From CAZQKE01 sp964593865 (GTDB lineage: Bacteria > Chloroflexota > Anaerolineae > JAAYZQ01): a DNA stretch of 9,284 bases. A program made the translations under genes and the position numbers. The stretch spans positions 1 through 9,284 of the forward strand of contig CAZQKE010000119.1 of assembly GCA_964593865.1 (NCBI GenBank). Direction: 5' to 3'. The notes beneath the pieces were generated by a model, which did no database searches, was not told the DNA's origin, and was given only the letters and a program-made list of their open reading frames with translations. Positions 5,715-9,284 of the stretch are shown here, piece by piece. How positions within the stretch are numbered: the stretch's first letter is position 1; each line of letters starts with the position of its first letter.

Positions 5715-7091
5715 TTGATCGAGACAGAACCCGCTGCCGAACGCGCTTTACTCGTCGGTATCCAGCTGAAAAACCGGCGAAACAGATGGGATGTCCACGA
5801 CTCACTGGCCGAGTTGGCCCAGCTGGCTACCACCGCCGGCCTGCAGGTCGTCGGTCAGACGTGGCAGCGACTGGACCGGCCCAACGCCGCCACCCTGGTC
5901 GGTTCGGGCAAGGTCAAAGAACTGGGCGAACTGTGCCGGGATCTGGAATGCAACGTCGTTCTATTTGATGACGAACTGACACCTCGCCAACTGCGGAACC
6001 TGGAGGAAGCCCTGGGCGAAGAGATCAAAATCCTGGACCGCACCGGCCTGATCCTGGACATCTTTGCCCAACATGCCCATACCCGCGAAGGGCAGCTCCA
6101 AGTCGAACTGGCCCAGTACCAATACCGCCTGCCCCGGTTGACACGGGCTTGGACCCACCTGGCCCGCCAAGCAGGAGGCGGCGCAGCACGCGGCGGGAGC
6201 GGCGGTGTCGGTCTGCGCGGGCCGGGTGAAACCCAGTTGGAAATAGACCGGCGGGAGATCAACCGCCGCATCGCCCACATCAAGGCCGAACTGGAAGGGG
6301 TGCGTCGCCACCGGGAGCTACACCGCCGTCAACGCAAACGGGCGGCCATGCCGGTCGTCGCCATCGTCGGCTACACCAACGCGGGAAAATCCACCCTCCT
6401 CAACGCCCTTTCCGGGGCAGAAGTATTGGCCGAGGACAAACTCTTTGCCACCCTGGACCCGACAACGCGGCGGGTGGCCTTGCCCACAGGCCGCGAAGCC
6501 CTGTTCACAGACACGGTAGGGTTCATCCAAAAACTGCCCACCGACCTGATAGCCGCCTTCCGGGCCACCCTGGAAGAGATCAACGAAGCGGACATGATCC
6601 TCCATGTGGTGGACATCACCCACCCCCAAGCAGGCCAACAGTGCGAAACGGTCATGGAAACATTGGATGACCTGGGCGTGCTGGACCGACCCATCCTGTT
6701 GGCCCTTAACAAAATTGACCGATTGGCAGACCCAACGGCAGCAGAAGCACTGGCAGCAGACCTGCCCGCAGCCGCCCGTGACGTTGAGGGCTATGTGCCC
6801 ATCTCTGCCGCCGAAAAACTGGGGCTAGATCTTTTGCTTTCCCGCGTAGAAGAGATCCTGACCGCCGAAATGGCCGAGATCACCGTGCAGCTGCCTTACG
6901 ACCGAGGCGACCTGGCCGCCCTCTTTCACGAGCAAGGGACCGTGACCGCGACGGCCCACCGCGAAACCGGCATGGTCCTGACAGGGCGCATCCCCCGTCG
7001 CTGGTTGGATGCCTTCCAACCCTACAGAGTGGCAAAGGCACAGGAACGTGACACAGAGGCGGCGTTCTCCGCCTCGCTGCGACACTTATAA
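5715..7091 (+). CDS. hflX: GTPase HflX
   Basis: HflX is a ribosome-associated GTPase that binds the 50S subunit and splits or rescues stalled 70S ribosomes under stress such as heat. The 458 residues comprise the HflX N-terminal domain (ERALLVGI at 9-16, then NAATLVGSGKVKEL at 57-70), the glycine-rich region and GLRGPGETQLEIDRR (166-180), and the G domain. The G domain has P-loop GYTNAGKST (219-227), switch I FATLDPTTRR (244-253), DTVGF (266-270), NKID (332-335) and the G5 ISA (363-365). A C-terminal domain follows to 458. All nucleotide-binding motifs are intact. The start codon is TTG, 12 bases after the aminotransferase stop, suggesting co-transcription. The family assignment is secure. 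The functional reason for sitting beside a sensor kinase and an aminotransferase is not evident. Confidence 0.96.
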   Translation: MIETEPAAERALLVGIQLKNRRNRWDVHDSLAELAQLATTAGLQVVGQTWQRLDRPNAATLVGSGKVKELGELCRDLECNVVLFDDELTPRQLRNLEEALGEEIKILDRTGLILDIFAQHAHTREGQLQVELAQYQYRLPRLTRAWTHLARQAGGGAARGGSGGVGLRGPGETQLEIDRREINRRIAHIKAELEGVRRHRELHRRQRKRAAMPVVAIVGYTNAGKSTLLNALSGAEVLAEDKLFATLDPTTRRVALPTGREALFTDTVGFIQKLPTDLIAAFRATLEEINEADMILHVVDITHPQAGQQCETVMETLDDLGVLDRPILLALNKIDRLADPTAAEALAADLPAAARDVEGYVPISAAEKLGLDLLLSRVEEILTAEMAEITVQLPYDRGDLAALFHEQGTVTATAHRETGMVLTGRIPRRWLDAFQPYRVAKAQERDTEAAFSASLRHL

Positions 7092-7094
7092 AAA

Positions 7095-7099
7095 GGGAG
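7095..7099 (+). promoter_or_regulatory. Ribosome site fixing the TPR protein start
   Basis: GGGAG at 7095-7099 lies 8 bases before the ATG at 7108. An in-frame ATG at 7009 would overlap hflX by 83 bases and add a 33-residue basic stretch before an otherwise typical hydrophobic N-terminus, so the start at 7108 is preferred. Confidence 0.8.
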
Positions 7100-7107
7100 C
7101 AAAACAA

Positions 7108-8754
7108 ATGGGAAAAGGTGCGTGGATTTTGCTGGCAATCCTGATAATCGTGGCGATCCTGATCGCACTGGCCGCCTACTTCTGGCCGGTCATCGCCCCC
7201 TGGATGCCACACCCCCTGCTGCTCAAAGCCTGGGTTCACTACCTGACCGTGGACCTGGACATTGGCCGCTGGGGACCGATTGCCGTCATGCTACTGGTCG
7301 CCATCATTGAGTTGATCTGGGCTTTGAACCTGGGGCGCAGGAGCAGCGCGGTAGAACGCCAACTAAGCCGCCTAGACCGACTGCACGCCCGCGAAATAGA
7401 AGTGCTGAACCAAGAGATCGCACTCCTCAAAGATGAGCGACGTGCCCTTCGCTCCGAGTTGGAGTTGCGAGAAGGATTGATCCGCGAGGAAAAAACGCGC
7501 CTTTGGGCCAAATTTGAGGAGCTCCAGCGGGCCAGCGGCTTGAGCATGGGAAAACTGCTCACCCTTGACGCCCCCCGCCCCTCCCCCGAAGCCCGCAGCG
7601 AATGGCGGCAGAGCATTTCCCAATTGGAGCGGATCGAAATGGTCAGCTCCGTGACCCGGCGTCGGGGCCAAAGCGCGCTTCAACTCCAACAGCACGCCGA
7701 CGAACTGGTGCGCCTGGGCAACGCCTGCTTCCGCCTGGAACAATACGAACGTGCCCTCACCCACTACAGTGCGGCCATCTCCCTGGTTCCCAACGACCCA
7801 GAAGCCCTCATCAACCATGCCGTAGTCAACCATGTCCTGGGCCGCCACCAGGCAGCCCTGCAAGACCTGGACGCCGCCCTGAAACTGGAAGAACACCCCT
7901 GGGCCTACCTCTACCGCGGGCTGGTCCGCGAAGCCCTGGGGGAAGACAAACGTGCCATGGAGGACTATAGCCGCGCCCTACGCCTAGACCCCGAATTCGC
8001 CGAAGCCTATTACCGGCGAGGGCTGCTTTACGCCAAATCCGGCGAATACGACAAGGCCATCCAAGACCAAAACCAAGCCCTGGTGTTCAACCCAGAGCAC
8101 GCCGGAGCCTACACGGCGCGAGGAGTAGCCCGCGCCGCCCAGGGCGATTCCCAATGGGCCTTGAACGATTTGGACAAAGGCTGTATGCTGGCTCCGGAAC
8201 GGTACGAGGGATTTTACCAACGAGGGCTGGTCCGCTACCAACTGGAAATGTACGATGAGGCCCTGGCCGACCTATCCTACGTGATTGAAATGGACCCTCT
8301 CTTTGCCCCGGCCTTTATGGCCAGAGGCGACGTTTACATGGCCAAAGGGGAACACTGGCAAGCCATCGCCGACTATGGGCAGGCCATTGAACTAGACCCC
8401 AAAAACGCCGAGGCATACTATGCCCGCGGTGTAGCCCGCGCCGCCGCCAGAGAGTACCGGCGGGCCATTGAGGACCTGGACCAGGCCCTGGAGCTGGACC
8501 CCGGCATGGCCATCGCCCTGGCCGAACGGGGCGCGGCCCACGAAAAGCTGGGCGAATACGAGCAAGCCATCCAGGACCTAGACCGGGCAATCGCCCTAGA
8601 CCCCAACTTGGCCATCGCCTACTACAACCGGGGCCTGGCCTACGGAAGCAAAGGGGAATACGACCGGGCCAGCCGCGACCTGAACAAAGCGGTTGAACTG
8701 GACCCCTCCCTGGGGAACCGGCAACAGGGTATAACCGATCTGAACCCATCCTAA
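7108..8754 (+). CDS. Membrane-anchored coiled-coil protein with ten tetratricopeptide repeats
   Basis: This 548-residue protein is probably a scaffold; no catalytic motif is seen. A first membrane helix spans about residues 6-32 (WILLAILIIVAILIALAAYF) and a second about 56-76. A charged heptad-like coiled coil follows at about 78-142, then a linker to 195. Ten consecutive 34-residue TPR units run from about 196 to 535, most ending in the diagnostic '.A..LDP' turn (for example ALRLDPEF, AIELDPKN, ALELDPGM, AIALDPNL). Because both N-terminal helices form a hairpin, the coiled coil and TPRs lie on the same side as the N-terminus. They are most likely cytoplasmic, given the arginine-rich stretch RR at 77-78 and after. 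TPR arrays bind peptides or partner proteins. The gene sits 16 bases after hflX and 17 bases before a small membrane protein, so it is probably co-expressed with both. Partner unknown. Confidence 0.88.
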   Translation: MGKGAWILLAILIIVAILIALAAYFWPVIAPWMPHPLLLKAWVHYLTVDLDIGRWGPIAVMLLVAIIELIWALNLGRRSSAVERQLSRLDRLHAREIEVLNQEIALLKDERRALRSELELREGLIREEKTRLWAKFEELQRASGLSMGKLLTLDAPRPSPEARSEWRQSISQLERIEMVSSVTRRRGQSALQLQQHADELVRLGNACFRLEQYERALTHYSAAISLVPNDPEALINHAVVNHVLGRHQAALQDLDAALKLEEHPWAYLYRGLVREALGEDKRAMEDYSRALRLDPEFAEAYYRRGLLYAKSGEYDKAIQDQNQALVFNPEHAGAYTARGVARAAQGDSQWALNDLDKGCMLAPERYEGFYQRGLVRYQLEMYDEALADLSYVIEMDPLFAPAFMARGDVYMAKGEHWQAIADYGQAIELDPKNAEAYYARGVARAAAREYRRAIEDLDQALELDPGMAIALAERGAAHEKLGEYEQAIQDLDRAIALDPNLAIAYYNRGLAYGSKGEYDRASRDLNKAVELDPSLGNRQQGITDLNPS

Positions 8755-8771
8755 GCACGGGAGGAAGCAAA

Positions 8772-8996
8772 ATGGAACAGCTGGTGGAAAAACTGGCCGT
8801 ATACCGAGGAGTGCCGGTGCTTCTGGGCGTTGGCCTGGTCATCCTGAACTTTGTGATTCAATTCATTGCCTACTTTCTTGTACCCCCCGGAGGAAAACCG
8901 GGCTTTTTCATCTGGATTCTGACCGATGGCAACCTGTTCTTGCACCTGGGCGTCGTCCTGGGCCTGATGGGAGTGCTCATCGGCGACATCCTATGA
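8772..8996 (+). CDS. Small two-helix membrane protein of unknown function
   Basis: I do not recognise a named family. The 74 residues hold an amphipathic N-terminus (1-12), a membrane helix at about 14-37 (GVPVLLGVGLVILNFVIQF), a loop with PPGGKPG (38-44), and a second helix at about 55-73 ending in GDIL. The start is well supported by GGGAGG (8759-8764), 7 bases before the ATG. It lies 17 bases after the TPR gene and 15 bases before the next membrane-protein gene, so it is likely part of the same transcript. It could be a subunit or chaperone for the neighbouring membrane proteins, but nothing in the sequence proves this. The clean ribosome site and composition make it a real gene. Confidence 0.75.
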   Translation: MEQLVEKLAVYRGVPVLLGVGLVILNFVIQFIAYFLVPPGGKPGFFIWILTDGNLFLHLGVVLGLMGVLIGDIL

Positions 8997-9011
8997 CGGC
9001 CAAAGCTGCCA

Positions 9012-9284
9012 ATGGCGAGACACCGGAACGGTCGGCGGACCCATCTGCTCATCCCGGCAGCCTATACCCTGGCGGCCCTGCTGCTGACCTGGCCTCTGGC
9101 GGCCCATTTCGGCAGCCACGTGCCCGGCAACGGCGTGGACGACCCGCCGCTGACCTGGAACCTGTGGTGGATCAAGCACGCCCTCTTGGAACAGGGCACG
9201 AACCCCTTTGCCTGCGACTATCTCTTTTACCCCATCGGCATCAACCTGGCCTTCTACACCTTGACCCTCCTCAACGGCCTCCTT
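9012..9284 (+). CDS. Large membrane protein, N-terminal part, GT-C glycosyltransferase-like (runs off the window)
   Basis: This open frame has no stop before the right edge, giving the first 91 residues. A basic N-terminus (ARHRNGRRTH) precedes a membrane helix at about 11-33. A loop carries an acidic pair D43-D44 (GNGVDDPPLTWNLWW), then NPF at 64-66 and DYLFYPIGINLAFYTLTLLN leading into a second helix. An acidic pair in the first outer loop after helix 1 is a known feature of GT-C lipid-linked sugar transferases. The 'WNLWW..HALL.G.NPF..DYLFYP.G.NL' pattern resembles large bacterial membrane proteins usually annotated as family 39-like or hypothetical. The ATG at 9012 is the only start in this frame after the stop at 8994-8996, and its ribosome site is weak, so re-initiation from the small upstream gene is likely. 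The GT-C role is inferred from a fragment. Confidence 0.6.
   Translation, partial: MARHRNGRRTHLLIPAAYTLAALLLTWPLAAHFGSHVPGNGVDDPPLTWNLWWIKHALLEQGTNPFACDYLFYPIGINLAFYTLTLLNGLL

Noticed and set aside
7009..7107. Upstream in-frame start for the TPR protein
   Set aside because: It would overlap the end of hflX and add a basic stretch ahead of the membrane anchor. The ATG at 7108 has its own GGGAG site.
7696..8715. DNA-level tandem repeats in the TPR gene
   Set aside because: The periodicity of about 102 bases is explained by the 34-residue TPR units. The copies are diverged, so no recent duplication is implied.
8993..9284. Alternative start ATGA at 8993 overlapping the stop of the small gene
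   Set aside because: The frame stays open, but its product is rich in P, R, H and G with no membrane helix. The frame from 9012 gives a clear membrane protein with WNLWW and NPF motifs.

Overview
The window looks like a chromosomal segment of a GC-rich bacterium, most likely a member of the Chloroflexota (Anaerolineae-like). This placement is inference. It rests on the protein style: a butyrate kinase, a GAF-containing soluble histidine kinase, a DapL-like aminotransferase, a TPR membrane protein, and a large 'WNLWW...NPF' membrane protein, plus a degraded sigma-like gene of a kind I associate with that phylum. No marker gene proves it. Every intact gene lies on the + strand, they are tightly packed, and no factor-independent terminator is visible.

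Region 1-444 holds no intact gene. It begins with a perfect 8-bp hairpin (1-20). Then comes what I read as a frameshifted, C-terminally lost remnant of a sigma-70-like gene (about 62-294). It ends in a near-consensus SigA-type promoter (TTGACA, 17 bp, TACAAT, 387-415) whose spacer contains a perfect GCCCC/GGGGC dyad. This promoter serves a small HD-domain protein (445-1026) resembling the C-terminal domain of Ppx/GppA.

A second promoter (TTGCCA, 17 bp, TACACT with an extended -10, 1042-1070) is overlaid by two nested inverted repeats and precedes butyrate kinase (buk, 1100-2185). A 95-bp gap with two potential hairpins, one covering the Shine-Dalgarno sequence, leads to a two-component pair. 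The pair is a single-domain response regulator (2281-2670) and a membrane-free histidine kinase with an N-terminal RsbRD-like helical region, a GAF domain and a full catalytic core (2677-4542).

The kinase stop overlaps the start of a class I/II PLP aminotransferase of the LL-diaminopimelate aminotransferase type (4539-5702). Then follow the ribosome-associated GTPase HflX with a TTG start (5715-7091), a membrane-anchored coiled-coil protein with ten TPRs (7108-8754), a 74-residue two-helix membrane protein (8772-8996), and the 5' end of a large membrane protein that looks like a GT-C glycosyltransferase (9012 to the window edge). Gaps from 2670 onward are 17 bp or less, so 2281-9284 may be one transcript, possibly extended from the buk promoter. 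It would mix signalling, amino-acid metabolism, translation stress and envelope functions.

I see no classical mobile element, CRISPR array, tRNA or rRNA. The least-explained parts are the promoter-embedded dyads, the decayed sigma-like gene, and the TPR / small membrane protein / GT-C-like trio at the right end.
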